Shown here one piece after another: positions 1-11,582 of a DNA stretch of 64,000 nt. The position numbers and the translations under genes were made by a program. The stretch covers positions 50,760-114,759 of the forward strand of contig JASANE010029060.1 of the NCBI GenBank assembly GCA_030248225.1. Direction: 5' to 3'. The stretch is from Trileptium ribeirensis (taxonomy: Eukaryota; Nematoda; Enoplea; Enoplida; Thoracostomopsidae). How positions within the stretch are numbered: position 1 is the first letter of the stretch; each line of letters opens with the position of its first letter. Under the pieces are notes generated by a model, which was not told the DNA's origin, searched no databases, and saw only the letters and a list, made by a program, of their open reading frames with translations.

Positions 1-238
1 CCTAGATTGTGTTTATTTTTCGCAATACTGTGCGTGCATTTCGGATCGGATGCAGTGCACACTCTATATAAAATACATGTGCGATTCGGATCGGAAGCAA
101 TGTGAACACAGACTTAGTTTTCAGTCACACCAAACTCCTGCCAATTTTCAGCTGCACTTCAATTGCTTTCTATACGCAAAGTTAGTAATTTCACACGTAT
201 AACTAAAGTTAAAACGTTAACAGCAAAAACAAACTTAC

Positions 239-319
239 GTAATACGGAGACCGAGTGTTCAGTATATTAATTTTTAATCTTTCGGCTTCCTCACGAGTGG
301 TGTCGAAACCGTCACGAGC
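239..319 (-). CDS. Graf: Graf-like exon 8: end of BAR domain
   Basis: 81 nt, residues 235-261, phase 0 at both ends. The acceptor is AAATTTAG before 319 and the donor GTAAGT after 239. It reads RDGFDTTREEAERLK, aligning with NTRNRFEGTRSEVESLMKKM at the end of the GRAF BAR domain; similarity fades in the last ten residues, where the family also varies. The acceptor has a weak pyrimidine tract, so this is the least certain exon. The PH domain should follow further left, outside the window. Confidence 0.82.
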
Positions 320-419
320 CTAAATTTCTCAAACTTCAAATATACATGAATATTAATCTTATCACTTCACTACACGATACCACATTTCACCTCGGTGTTC
401 TGGAGGGCCTCTGGCAATA

Positions 420-2311
420 GGTGGGGAGGCTCTTGGGATCAAGTCTGATCCAAAGTTCGGGGGGGGGGGCAAATATGTTATATATAATTATATACACATA
501 TATAATGCATAATTATGTATATATTTATGTATATTTATCGTTTTCTATACACGTCTGCGTCAGCATTACATCATTCTATAACTCAGATGGGCAAAAAAGC
601 TAGATGCATTAATTGCTCCTTATGTTAGCTGGAAATAAAAATTTCTTATAATCAAAATTAAAAATTTAAGGTGCCAAACTTTAGAAATGGATGCTGTAAA
701 TAGGGGTCAGTGGCCAGTCATGAGATATCAACCCCTTCCGCAAAGTATCCTTAAACCCTACGAATCGACTCTAAACTACTGGGCTCACCATTCGCTGAAA
801 ATTTTGCCAGGGGGCATGAACCAGGGGGCCCCTGGTTCCGAACCGGCGCGCCCGATTTTGCCAGGGGGCATTTTGCCAAGAGAAAAACGGTTCAAAATCG
901 TGTCAGAAATACTGCCAAAATGCTTTTGATGGAGAGAAAAACGATTTTGAAGCAAATTTTGGTAAAATTTGAGAAATTTTTTGCCTTCAGAACGGAATTT
1001 TAGTTCAAATTTTGATCAATTTTTTTGTACTTTGGACAGACTGGAAACAAAAAATTTCCAAGAAGCGATGAACCGGGGGGAACCCAAAATTTTGCCACGA
1101 AGCACGAACCGGGGGTCACCTGTTCTGAACCAGGGGGCACCGAAAAATGCCAGGGCTGATTCCCCAATTTGGAGACTCCAGTACTAACCTGGCTAGTCCA
1201 AAGTGGGGGTGGCGGCATTTTCGGCTGCCCCCGGCAAAAGGGAGGTACCCCCCGCAAAATTCGGGTACCCCCGGCTCAAAGCCCCCTGTTAAGAAAAACA
1301 AAAGTCAAAACGCGACAAAACCCGGCAAAAAATTGCCCCCCCGGAAAAATCCGACACCCCTCTTGTTCATGAAAAATAAAATTGGGCGGTGGGGTGCGCG
1401 CAGATAGGAGGTTCGATCCTTAGCAGTGTAACACACTACCCATCTTTGGACACCTATGGGTTATTCTTACTATAATTTTTGGTAGCTATATGACCCCAAA
1501 TACGAGATCTAGCTATCGCTGTAGTTTTGAACAACTATGATACTGTGAAAAGAGTACTCAGAAACAAGATACCAAAACCACTTTCAATTAAAACCCCTAA
1601 GGCTACATTTAAAGTTCTAAAATACGTTTAATATAATTACGTGGTTCCGACGACGGGAAGGGCCTAACCCCAGCCTGCCTCGCCACGAACCCGACATGTC
1701 AGCTCCCAATCCAATGATTTTGACCCAGAAATTTTTCAACTTTGCCCACGGGAACCGAGACATTTTTTGATTCGACAGCTGTGAACTTTGCATTTTTCCT
1801 TAAAACTTTCGAAATAATTCCTTGTTGTGCCTCTAAAATACTTTTAATCCGACTTCAGTCTATTTATGCGTAAATTAACTATTTTTGAAAAAACTGAGCT
1901 TCCAACATTACGATTTCTGAAAAAATGTAGATTCTAATATGATTGATCCCGACTTCGGTGCCCCCCCCCGGGCACAGGGGTCAAAGCTGACCCCGGATTT
2001 TGGAGGAGTTTCGGAACACAAGTATAATTATTAGTAAGACAGTTGGTCATGTACTTTACGTAATACGATGTTGCAGTCAATTGTCGACTCACCCCCCGTA
2101 CCCCAATCATTCCATGCTTATTAGCATTGACCCCAAGGCTCCTTGAGAGGTATCAGCTACCCCTCCAGCATTCATTGGGAGGTAGCAGCTATCAGGTCGC
2201 CAATAACAAATCACAAAAAAATCGAAACCAGCAATGATTGCTACTCCTGCTATAATCTCATTGGGTATTGGCGACTAGATAGACGCTACGCTCCACTGCT
2301 CCTTGGCGATT
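420..2311. other. Graf intron 7, left part: G-rich decayed repeats, no gene
   Basis: From about 790 to 1350 there are short degenerate repeats around GAACCAGGGGGCACC and TTTTGCCAGGGGGC on both strands, probably a decayed foldback or MITE cluster. Further G runs occur near 460 and 1970. Predicted ORFs here are short, overlap on both strands and follow the repeats, so I do not call them genes. A GGTTCGATCC stretch near 1412 resembles a Pol III B box but has no matching A box. Confidence 0.5.
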
Positions 2312-2689
2312 CTGGCCTGTCCACAGCATTCCGAAAAGTGGGGGGAACTTCGGGGGCCCCATGTTCATTCTCGGGGGAAATTTCAAAGTGGGGGGGATAA
2401 ATTTTGCTTAAAAATCAAAATATTTCCATATTTTCATGCATTTTTACTACTGTGAACGTACTTTCAAGCTAAAAAACAATATGTTAGCATTATAAATAGT
2501 GGTAATTAATGTTTAAAAAACAATTTGCAAACAAAGAACATAAATTTTCAGACATAAAAAATTTTTGGAATTAGTTGAGCATGGGGGGTTTCGGCCGAGT
2601 GGGGGGGACGGACATGGGGGAAAATCTCACGAACATGGGGGGGATTTGGAAAGTGGGGGGTCCCCCCACCCCCACTGTGGACAGGCTAG
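2312..2689. mobile_element. G-rich MITE with ~15-bp inverted termini, copy 1
   Basis: 378 bp with ends CTGGCCTGTCCACAG and, inverted, CTAGCCTGTCCACAG. Behind each end lies a G-run stretch, and the centre is AT-rich. It has no coding capacity. The same sequence occurs in reverse orientation at 17838-18212, ends included, which defines the boundaries. The superfamily is not assignable from the termini, and no convincing target duplication is visible. It lies in Graf intron 7. Confidence 0.75.
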
Positions 2690-2925
2690 TATCTGATACC
2701 CGCAAAAGAACCTTGGGGTACCCCATCGAATCCTTGGGAAGGCAAAGCTGAAAAACAACATCATCGGATGGGAGAAAGTACAATGAATGTAAACGAGTGT
2801 CATATATTTCTACAAATTTTCTTAATGCACCCTTAATATAACTAATATTGCAAAAACAGATGATTTAATAAGTACTTGCAAAAACTTATTACTTGCAAAT
2901 AATATAACTTGCAAAAAAACTTTAC

Positions 2926-2987
2926 CTTCTGAATCTTCGTCTTAAAATCGTTTAGATACAGCTTAAAATCTTCATGAACTTTGTGAC
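2926..2987 (-). CDS. Graf: Graf-like exon 7: BAR domain
   Basis: 62 nt, residues 214-234. The acceptor TATTACAG precedes 2987 and the donor GTAAAG follows 2926. It completes the glycine codon from exon 6 and reads HKVHEDFKLYLNDFKTKIQK, the counterpart of G-YELAxDFxxYxxxLxxxIQ. It ends in phase 0. Interspersed repeat sequence begins roughly 15 bp upstream of the exon, inside intron 6. Confidence 0.9.
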
Positions 2988-2999
2988 CTGTAATAAAGT

Positions 3000-3262
3000 A
3001 GTAATTCGCAAGCGACGGTGAAACGGAGCAAGCGTGGTTTTATCAATCGGTAATTTTGTGAAATCACCTTGAAACAGGCTTTATGTTTGATGTATATACA
3101 CTAAAAACCTCTGGTAACGTGAACCCATTGAAAACTTTAAAACCTGTCGGCCCCAAAACTCATCGAAAACTGAAAACCCATCAAGCATTTGTGCTGGTCT
3201 CAAGATAACCACGCCATCGTATTCAGCCAATCGGAACACCTATAGATAATCTTAAATTTTAA
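3000..3262. repeat. Interspersed repeat family R, first part of copy a
   Basis: Matches 12280-12480 across features such as TTTATCAATCGGTAATTTTG, the row of ACCCATTGAAAACT motifs and a GATAACCA-CATCGTATTCAGC stretch. The family then continues at about 5010, so copy a is interrupted by roughly 1.75 kb of other sequence. Its edge lies a few bases from the acceptor of Graf exon 7. Confidence 0.55.
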
Positions 3263-5009
3263 AAATACAGATTTTTCGCTTGCATTCCCAATATCGGAGT
3301 CCATATCTTGTTACCACGGTCATTTGGCAACCAGTTCGCACCCATCTACCCTGTCTAAATGTACGTGCAAACGCTTTTAATAATATATAACCCTTATACT
3401 AAGTCTAAGCTTTAGATTAAGTCGGGGGCTGCCGCACCCCGAAGCCTTCGCACTTAGCTATTTGTGCCATGCACAGTCAAAATCTACCCCACAAAACATC
3501 AACCCTTTTTATAATATTTAATAATACAGATTTTCCGCTAGAATTCCCAATATCGGACTCCACATCATGTTACCACGGCCACCGACTGATATGCCCATAC
3601 ACTGTTTGTTAGATAGGCCATATCCAAATCTGAGCCAAATCGGTTCATACAATAAAAAGTTATGGTTAAAACTGTGAAAAAACCACAACCCGATTTTTTA
3701 GAAATTCTCGACCCCTGAAATTAGGGCCTCTGGTAAAAGTCTCCTAAACGGATACAGCCCTGAAACTGTCTCCATTGGAAAGGGCGGGAAAAATTACCCT
3801 ATGTGGCGTTAGGGGGTTCAATATTAAAAGAAGCTTTAGGCAAAAATTTCCTAAAAAGCTTCCATATCCGTCAAACCTCCAATAATAAAACAATGCTAAA
3901 CAGCATGTCGGATGTTATAGCTGAAAAGGGGCGACCCTGATCTCGAAGGGATCAGTTTTGGGTGTGAGAGATAATAGGGGTCCAGAGACAATAGGGGTTA
4001 TAACTGAAAAGATGGTGGGCAACTTTCGTGATTTTTCATCCATATCCCAGGCGAGCCGAATAAAGTTAACTTATTGTTAATATAGATATTGATGCTGCAG
4101 CTGGCTGATGAATGCGCCGATTTGGTTTTGTATGAATTGTTGAGGCCAATTGTTGGAGAATTTCTACGTCGATAGATGGCCCACCAATTGTTAATTGTTG
4201 CCACTAGTTTTGGTCAAAAGCGAACGCGATATCGCGACATTAATTATTATTATAGCAATGTATAACTGCATTTTTGTTTAAGTCTAATTGTTGAGTAACC
4301 AACTCTTGTGGCATAATGTCGATATATGCTACTATATGTAGTGTGGCTTGCCCTAGAGAGACAAACAAGAATTTTGGCGAATAGAATATGTTCGGTGACA
4401 GCTTCTATAGTTGTTGACTCGCCATTCCAAATTGTCATGTATTATTAAATCACCACGTTTGGCAAGATACCAAGTATTGTCACAAGCGCGGGTTTGTGAA
4501 TTGTTAATGCGACGCCAACAAGCTAATAGATCAATAGTAGCGTAGTCGTCCATGGTTAATCGGGCAATACTAATGAATGTCAGGAATTAGCAGGACCTCC
4601 AGCCATTATAAACGGTAAAAGTATATTTTCTGAAAATAACAAGCAAATACGTTTGTTTCGCTCATGACATTTTAAAGAGAAATCGGATTGGGGTAAAATG
4701 GAAATAATATATACTCTGCGTACGCATCATTTTACGTAAAGATAAGGTCATTCCGACAAGTTACAAACAATAAAAAAACCTCTTTTTTCGGTCATGAGGA
4801 CCAAGGGGCACCTTGAAAAAATCGAAAATATCCGAAAATTTTCGAAATTGAAACTTACGGTGAGGAAGAAACTATATGAGTGAAATGGTAATGACAGCAG
4901 TCCATTGCGACCCAAATTGACAAAGTTATGAATTTCCCCCGCCCTCCAAATAGGACAGCACCAGAACATTCGTCATACCCGTTGCGCAATACATATAACC
5001 TAGGCACTG
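3263..5009. other. Intron 6 sequence separating the two parts of repeat R copy a
   Basis: It contains a short direct repeat (around 3265-3320 and 3525-3580; shared text CCCAATATCGGA and TGTTACCACGG), G-rich patches near 3420 and minor ORFs on the minus strand (3998-4553) that I do not recognise. Nothing here supports a gene. Confidence 0.4.
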
Positions 5010-5750
5010 ACTATATTCTGGCAATCGTGTTCCACTGACCTTACACCAATCGAAAACATCCGAAAAGATATGAAATATTAGTGCTTGACTCAAGATAATC
5101 AAACCATCGTATTCAGCGCACGGGCAAACCTATGCATAGACCACTCTTGATGCCATGCAAGCAAACAAATAAAAACTCGCTACATTTTTAAAATCGGGTT
5201 CGTCGACCGTAAAACACTTGAACCCCTATGAAAATGTATAGTCGTTTGATTCTAGATAGCAAAACCATGGTATAAAGCGTACTTTATAACCTAACAAGAC
5301 CTTGTTGTAAGCTAAAACGCGCAAGAACATGCGAAATTTTAAAAATCGTTATTTCTGTCAAATTGTCGGCTAGCCATATTCGTGCTCAATGCAGCCCAGG
5401 GAGCGGCCTCAGAAAAAAGTCGTGTTCAGTAATGTTGCAGATCTCGATGTGCTGATTCTGTAGTGGTCTTGGTTTTTCCACAAGAAGCCTGTGTCGCGAG
5501 ATATGGGCTACCAGACTGGTACCCGTATGGCCAAATTTGGCAGAGAGCCCTTAAAAACCAGTTCCTTTGCCATTTTAACACCGAAGATGGCGTCGGAGCT
5601 GTTCGCTTCAACTTAAGGGCACATTCTTATAACTTTTGCTATGAAATGAAAAAATCTAACGAAATCCATCCTCCCGGTGAGTTATGAATGACAGAAACAG
5701 ACAAAAAATTTCCGGCGCCGCCTTCAGTGAAAACTCCGCTCTTTTAATTT
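5010..5750. repeat. Interspersed repeat family R, second part of copy a
   Basis: Shares with 12560-13390 an ordered series of motifs: GACCGTAAAAC-CTTGAACCC, a TAGATAG-AAAACCAT block, AACATGC-GAAATTT, a GAAGC-TGTGTC segment, GCCATTTTAACACC and finally GAGTTATGAATG followed by GTGAAAACTCCGCTC. A 74-codon ORF (5463-5687) overlaps it, but frames differ between copies, so coding is doubtful. The class is unknown. All copies lie in Graf introns and point the same way. Confidence 0.6.
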
Positions 5751-6217
5751 CAATATTCGGCTATACAATATGTGCAAAATATGCAAAGCCTGATACAGTA
5801 AAAGAAGCTGTAATGATTTTTAATTGATACGTGGGAACCGGCACAGTTTATATGCGTTTATCTGTAAAGCAATCGAATCAAAACTTGGAGATAAATATCC
5901 AAAATCCACTAACCGAGTGCAGAAAGTTCACGAAACAGCATTGTTTCGAAGTTAAAATGTCTATGGAAGCATAATTTTACACCTCTTTCCACTAATCACT
6001 CACCATTCCACTAACCATCGCTGCGCGATCAACTACTTTATTACAGCTTTGATTGTATAAATAAAAAATCATGCTACGTAATTTAGCATAAAAACAAAAT
6101 AACCAAACTGTCGTCAATTCATCAGCTGCAAATAACAGATCAATAATGTGACCGGTACCATTTATCATACGAACTAAAGGTTGCTGATCACTGAAAATTA
6201 ATAAGATAAAAACATAC

Positions 6218-6371
6218 CAAAATTATAAAACGCCATCCATTCGTAGATAAAATCGCAAATAATTTCAGCAAATTCAAACTTCATTCGCTCTTGCACAGTT
6301 TGCAGATTAAAAACGTAGTCCAGCGATGCCTTATAGTACGATAGTTGTTCCAACTGTAACGTTGCATCTTG
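6218..6371 (-). CDS. Graf: Graf-like exon 6: BAR domain
   Basis: 154 nt, residues 163-214. The acceptor TTGTTTCAG precedes 6371 and the donor is GTATGT after 6218. It encodes SYYKASLDYVFNLQTVQERM followed by KFEFAEIICDFIYEW, closely matching the family's FYExSLxYVxKxQEVQERKxFEFVEPLLAFL block, the strongest signature in the BAR domain. It ends in phase 1, in the glycine that opens the next motif. This is the longest exon outside exon 1 and the best single anchor for identifying the gene. Confidence 0.95.
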
Positions 6372-6893
6372 CTGAAACAAGATTGTAGGTATGCCAAATA
6401 TTGTGTATTAGTTATAGAACAGCAGCAACGGTTTTAATGCAACACTTTATATTTGCATTTTGACCTTCGGGTTTTCTTACGCGAGTTTTTCTTTCGTCGT
6501 GTCGCGATTAGTTTTTTTCTACATAGTCGCTCAATTTACATCCGAACCCACAGCCAAACCATCTGAATACACAATGAACAAGTGAGTACGGCTGCTTTTA
6601 TATCGACATGTAGTTGCTCAACTAATCAACGTTTTTCTTTCCAATTTTTATAATGTTAAACTTTATCCAATAATGGCTACGTTTCCAATAACTGCTGAAT
6701 ATGGCACACAATCTAGCGATACTGACTGTTAAAGCTCAATTCCCTATGGCTTTGACCTCGAGTCTTCGCTCAAAATACAATCCATATGTAGTACAAATTT
6801 TTCGCTCATGCAAAAAGGCCTACTTACATTGTACTAAGTACCAAGCCTAAAAACTGTTTCTGAACATAAAATCTAACAACGCGGTATGCATAA

Positions 6894-7205
6894 CACATTC
6901 TAAAGGCCAAGATTTTGCTCCAGATAACAATAAGATCAACCAATTAATGATTTACTATCGACTGGAAGTTTTACTACGAAATCTGTGCCGTGCCACCAAT
7001 AATGTCAGTTTGCATGCTTCTTTCAAAACGATTTACAAAGTTGTACACACGACGTTTAACGATTTGTTCAACTATAAAACGAGAGCGAATCTTTCTCGGG
7101 AACAGTTCAATAGCATCAAACAACTAGCTTCCAATAATTCGATCATAATTACATCCCCGGACAAAGGCAAAGGTGTGCCATAATCGACTTCTCACCCGTA
7201 TAATC
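6894..7205 (+). pseudogene. Penelope-like retroelement, N-terminal part of the protein (first half of split copy)
   Basis: A frame running from about 6894 through the ORF at 6947-7183 carries two marks of Penelope-like elements: an opening SKGQDFAP stretch, and near its end SREQFNSIKQL followed by ITSPDKGKGV, the PDKG motif before the reverse transcriptase. A one-base shift at about 7181 breaks the frame, and similarity is lost near 7205. The next part of the protein resumes at about 11583, so the element has been split by an insertion of about 4.4 kb. It is antisense to Graf and lies within intron 5. It is too decayed to be active. Confidence 0.8.
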
Positions 7206-7398
7206 GAAAATATTAAACTAGTAATGCACTAGACTTTAACTTAAGCAAAAACTCTATCCTTCCCTCAACAGTGGTGACGCTCGACTGCCATAACACCAGT
7301 CGACAATAACTAAACAGTTTGGCTAAATAGATATTTATCTTCAAATTAGGTAACGTCCAACAACCAAGTCATGACAATTCCATATTTTCATCCATATA

Positions 7399-7689
7399 CA
7401 GTCACGGCCAGAAATAAGTGCAAAATAATCGATCGAAATTTCGATCGATTTCGATTAAACGAAATTTCGATCGATTTCGATTAAACGAAATTTCGATCGA
7501 TTTCGATTTCGTTCGATTTCGATCGTTTTCGATTTTTGCGCAATTAGATAAATTACAAAATTTTAAAATTTCGATTTTTTTCGATTAAACGAAATTTCGA
7601 TCGATTTCGATTTCGATTAAACAAATTTTCGATCGATTGCGATTTCGATTTCGATCGTTTTCGATTGCACTTATTTCTGGCCAGGACTG
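7399..7689. mobile_element. Tc1/mariner-type MITE with CGATTT-rich inner repeats
   Basis: 291 bp, flanked on both sides by TA. The termini form an inverted repeat of about 25 bp, beginning CAGTCACGGCCAGAAATAAG on the left and CAGTCCTGGCCAGAAATAAG on the right (complement), with one mismatch. The CAGT-x-GGCC start and TA duplication are typical of Tc1-like elements. The inside is not transposase but tandem units of about 26 bp built from AAATTTCGATCGATTTCGATT, themselves nearly palindromic. The element sits next to the stop codon of the SGNH ORF. Confidence 0.9.
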
Positions 7690-7693
7690 TACT

Positions 7694-8923
7694 TCAATCA
7701 TCCATGGTATGCACTTGAATCGTCAAATCATCGAGAAAGTCTCGACACTCCCAAGCAGAGAAGCTATCATTGAACTTAAAGTGCCTTCGCTTACGAGAAG
7801 GACGTACCGTTTGCACATATGGTTTCGTTGAAAATGTGTATTGTAGACATCGCAGCGCAGGAATGTGTTCGCACCAGGTTTTCCAAATCATTCTTATTCC
7901 AGTCGGACCAAGGTGAAACCCATCCGCTCGATCCATTCGAAGGAACCGGTCGTCGAACTTGCCATTAATGATGAATGGAAATCCTCCATTAGATGTCCAG
8001 TTAAGGAAAATAACATCCAGCTGCTGCGACCACACTGTTGAAATCAAATACCCCATTAACACCAGGTAATGGAACACTACTATTAACGAGAATTGATGGC
8101 GTTGGACGTAGAGTCTTCAATTCTTCGACAAATTCCACCAAACGGGTAATTTTTTTCGTTTGTTTCCCTGTTGATACCGCTGCTGATAACAATAATTCCG
8201 TTGTCTCCGAGACGGAAACTACGAGCGATAGTGACCAAATCAGAAAACAAACTACCTCCCTTCGTCTTCACCGTTCCACATTCGACAAAACTCACATTCC
8301 TAAAGAACGAATCTGACAAAATGAGTACAGATTTCCGAAACGGAAATCCGTTTCCCACGAAATTCGAGGGTCAGAGTAAGAGAGACTCCACGCCCCCTTG
8401 AGGACTAATCTTTCCGATAGATTTGTATGCTATGAACAACGCTTTATCATAAAGATTTAGCTCGGGGTACCTGTCTCGATGGTCTAGACGCTTCAAACTA
8501 GTTTTGCTTAGACCACATGACAAGGCCAACTCATTCATTCCCGAACAAACCAGGAATTGTGGCTGTTTTCCATCGAGTTCGATGATTACATTCATAAACG
8601 CCCGACGAAATAAACTAGTGGGTCGCTGCAGTTGATCAATCAGGACATCGGTATATATGTCGTGACCGCGAATTATCCAGCCCGCCGATAAATCACCATT
8701 TAACTCCACCCAATTGCGGCACAATGTAGAACAGGAGCTAATTTTCTCATCTTCGATAAACTGATCAGCGTGGCAGTGTTTTCCTGCAGCTTTCATCGTC
8801 ACGTACCATTTGCACTGCTCAATTGATGTTGTATATCGATTACCAATTCTTAACTCGGGGTAAATCTTGAACCTGGATAAATCAGTGTCTTTGGTGACAA
8901 ACCCTGATGAGGCATCGAAGCAA
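7694..8923 (-). pseudogene. SGNH (GDSL-type) hydrolase ORF with upstream splice acceptor, broken
   Basis: Read on the minus strand, an acceptor (TTATATTTACAG) ends at 8924 and opens a frame that runs to an in-frame TGA at 8373-8371. The same frame resumes (ORF 8358-8083). Two frame changes, near 8190 and 8030, then lead to the last segment (8077-7694), which ends in TGA. SGNH marks are VLILSDSFFRNV (block I, serine in S-D-S) and DGFHLGPTG (block V, Asp and His two residues apart). The first about 180 residues, rich in Cys early on, match nothing I know. There is no obvious membrane segment, so an Env role is unlikely. It lies about 200 bp downstream of the BEL/Pao pol on the same strand; accessory GDSL/SGNH ORFs are known in some retroelements. 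It could instead be an unrelated nested gene remnant. Confidence 0.65.
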
Positions 8924-9124
8924 CTGTAAATATAATATATTAAACCACAATTGTCAAGGGGTTAGTAACTGCTGTTGAAAACTATTATTAGTGCTAGAAA
9001 TCGTTTTCTTCAAGCGACTCATCGAGCTGAGTCCATCACCTACTTCTAGCTACTTGCACGGCGCTTCGCATTTCACGATGTACGACGTTATCGTCCAAGT
9101 TACTGACACCAGTTCCTGATTTAG

Positions 9125-11582
9125 CTATCGGATTTCCGTCAAGGTGATCGGCAGTCGGGCAACTCCCAACTCGAGCGGGTAAATTAGTTTAAGTGGCCGC
9201 CGAAGTTTCCGCTTAGACGGAAGCACAACCGAAACGGAGCGTACTCGTCCATCTTTGCTGCGGTGCATCTCGATGACCTTACCATCTTCCATGGTAATCG
9301 GGGCATTGTTTTGTCCTTTATCAGGACAATAGAACCTAGTACAGCTATCCGGCTTCCTTCGACGCCGGGTGAAGACAGGGAAGCGGCGTGTTCCCGCAAA
9401 CTCATTAGGTACTGCCCGCGCCACGTATCCCAAAAATCAGTGAAGATACCTTGCAATCGTTTCCACTTCAACACCAAGACGTCTGGCTTTTGTGAAGCTA
9501 CTTGGAATGCACCTAATCCAATGCTGTCGGGCCATGCAGTAAAAGAACCTTTCTTTAAAAATGAGATGGCGTCAGCGGAATGGAATCAATTTCAGCACTT
9601 ACAAACACTAAAGGACGCGAGTTAATTTTTGATATTATTTCACACACAGTTCTAAACAATATCGATGACGTAGCAACGATATTGTAAAGAGAATTTTTCA
9701 AAGAATTTTTTACAACGGTGACAAGCCGCTAATAAAAACCCCCATACAAGGGACCATTTCAACAATGAATTCCCAACGGATTCGCTTTGCACTACAAAAT
9801 CCATCACACAGTCACTTGTCAGTACATTGCGCCACGGATTTTGTAGAACTATTGTCAGATCGATGCAGCTGAGAACCATTATCAGACACGATCAACGCCG
9901 GAATGCCATAAACTGCGGCAAATCGACACAAACACAGGAGAAACTCTTCAGCCGACAAGCTTCTAACGACTTCCAAATGAACTACTCTCACGACCATACA
10001 CGTGAACAGGCAAATCCAAACCTTTTGTTGTCTATTATCCGGACTTCTCACATATACAGGAACGATATAATCAAGCCCAGTGTTGGTGAACGGAGGCGCT
10101 TCAACGACCCGCTCTTTAGGCAACGGCAGCATCGGCGGTGCCCAACACGGGCCACCCTGCACCCTGCGACAAACCTGATAATTGCACAAGACCTGCTTTA
10201 AGACATTTCTCCCGTGAACAACCCAAAACTGTTGACGAAGGGCAGCCAGTGTTTGTAAAATCCTGCATGATGCATATCCTCGTGTTTTTCTTTAGTACAA
10301 GTGACGTAAAATGACAACCTTTCGGAAGTTGGATTGGGTACTTAGTAATAGTATCATAGGAAACATTGACGTGATCTATTCTGCCTTGACAACGTAAGAT
10401 ACCTTCTTTATCTCGAAACAAATTTAAATGCTGACCCAAACACTACCGGTAAACAATACCAGGCTTCTGAACTGTTGCATTTGAACGCTTTTCACCAGAA
10501 ACTTTAGCACTTTTTCCATCTAAGATACTGAGATGGAGCCACCGATGCGACTATCGGGTGGTAAACGACAATTTGACACAAACCGGAATACAAACACTGT
10601 ACTCCTGAGCAAATGATTCAAGTCAGAGAATCGATTCTCATCAATAACTTTAATTTCTACTGCATTGTGCCTTGGATTCCATTTCAACATTAACTGACTC
10701 ACCAAAATCTCTCTGTTTATTCCTGGCATAGAAATCTCCGGTACATGAGGCCAATTTTCCTCGGATTGACATAACCATGGTGAGCCGTTCCATCATATTT
10801 TAGATTCCAACAACGTAACAACCCCGGGTCGGCAGATCCACAAGGTTGTCAACTGTCGCAACAAACCTAAACCCAATATTCGTATGTTTTCGAATTTCAG
10901 ACAGCCTGTTCTCGACGAATTAGTCGAGACTCGTTGACGTTTAATCCAATGCAGCACGCAATGTGAATCACTCCAGACAACCCTGTGAGAAATAGAAATC
11001 GACAAATTTTGTTTAACAAAAGATAGTAATCGAACACCGATCACTACTGCGATTAATTCCAAACGTGGGATCGTTTGCGGTTGCTGCAATGGAGCAAGAC
11101 GAGTTTTAGATGACACGAGTTTACAGAAAGTAATGCCGTCTTTCACACAGCGCACAAATGCTGCCGCTGCGCAAACCCTAGCACACGCGTCACAGTACAC
11201 ACGCAACTGAACTGAATCAGGGTTATATTCCCCAAAGAACCGCGGTATATACTTCTATTTTTCCAGGCTCTGTAACGTACTGATCAATTTTCGACACTCT
11301 TCTGCCACCTTATACGGCAGCTGTTCATCCCACGACACTCGTAACTTCCACATATCTTGTACCATTAACTTCCCCTTTATGGTGACAGGAGGCAACCACC
11401 CCATTGGGTCAAACACCCGACCAACTCTCAACACTTCACGTTTCGTGAAGCAGAAATTAGCCAACGAATCAAATTCACAATGAAGTGTGTCCCTCTCAAC
11501 GTTCCATTTAAGACCAAGCACTTTAGGCTCTTCCAGGACACCACGATCATTGAATAAAGTGTGGTATACTAAATAAGTAACA
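9125..11582 (-). pseudogene. BEL/Pao LTR-retrotransposon pol, 5'-truncated and frameshifted
   Basis: Successive minus-strand pieces give the C-terminal half of a BEL/Pao polyprotein. At 11587-11255 is the segment after the RT active site, including VLGLKWN and the FDPMGWLPPVTIKGK block typical of Pao. At 11206-10793 is RNase H-like sequence (VYCDACARVCAAAAF, IPRLELIAVVIGVRL, VVWSDSHCVLHWIK). The integrase zinc region follows in broken frames at 10440-10116, then the integrase core at 10189-9812 (GLDYIVP and SDNGSQL hold two of the catalytic acids). The C-terminal DUF5641-like domain is at 9433-9125. Gag, protease and the RT active site are absent. Several frameshifts and stops make it inactive. 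No LTR was identified. The block interrupts the Penelope-like element. Confidence 0.88.

Noticed and set aside
1390..1430. GGTTCGATCC, a Pol III B-box-like stretch, as a possible tRNA
   Set aside because: No A box or foldable cloverleaf upstream.
7420..7680. CRISPR-like array because of the regularly repeated CGATTTCGAT units
   Set aside because: Units are directly tandem without unique spacers and sit inside a MITE; the genome is eukaryotic.
8038..8401. Plus-strand ORFs of 76 and 92 codons
   Set aside because: Antisense of the SGNH-hydrolase region, which has recognisable motifs on the minus strand.
7694..8923. Retroviral-type envelope gene downstream of BEL pol
   Set aside because: No signal peptide, fusion peptide or transmembrane segment; the motifs are those of an SGNH hydrolase.
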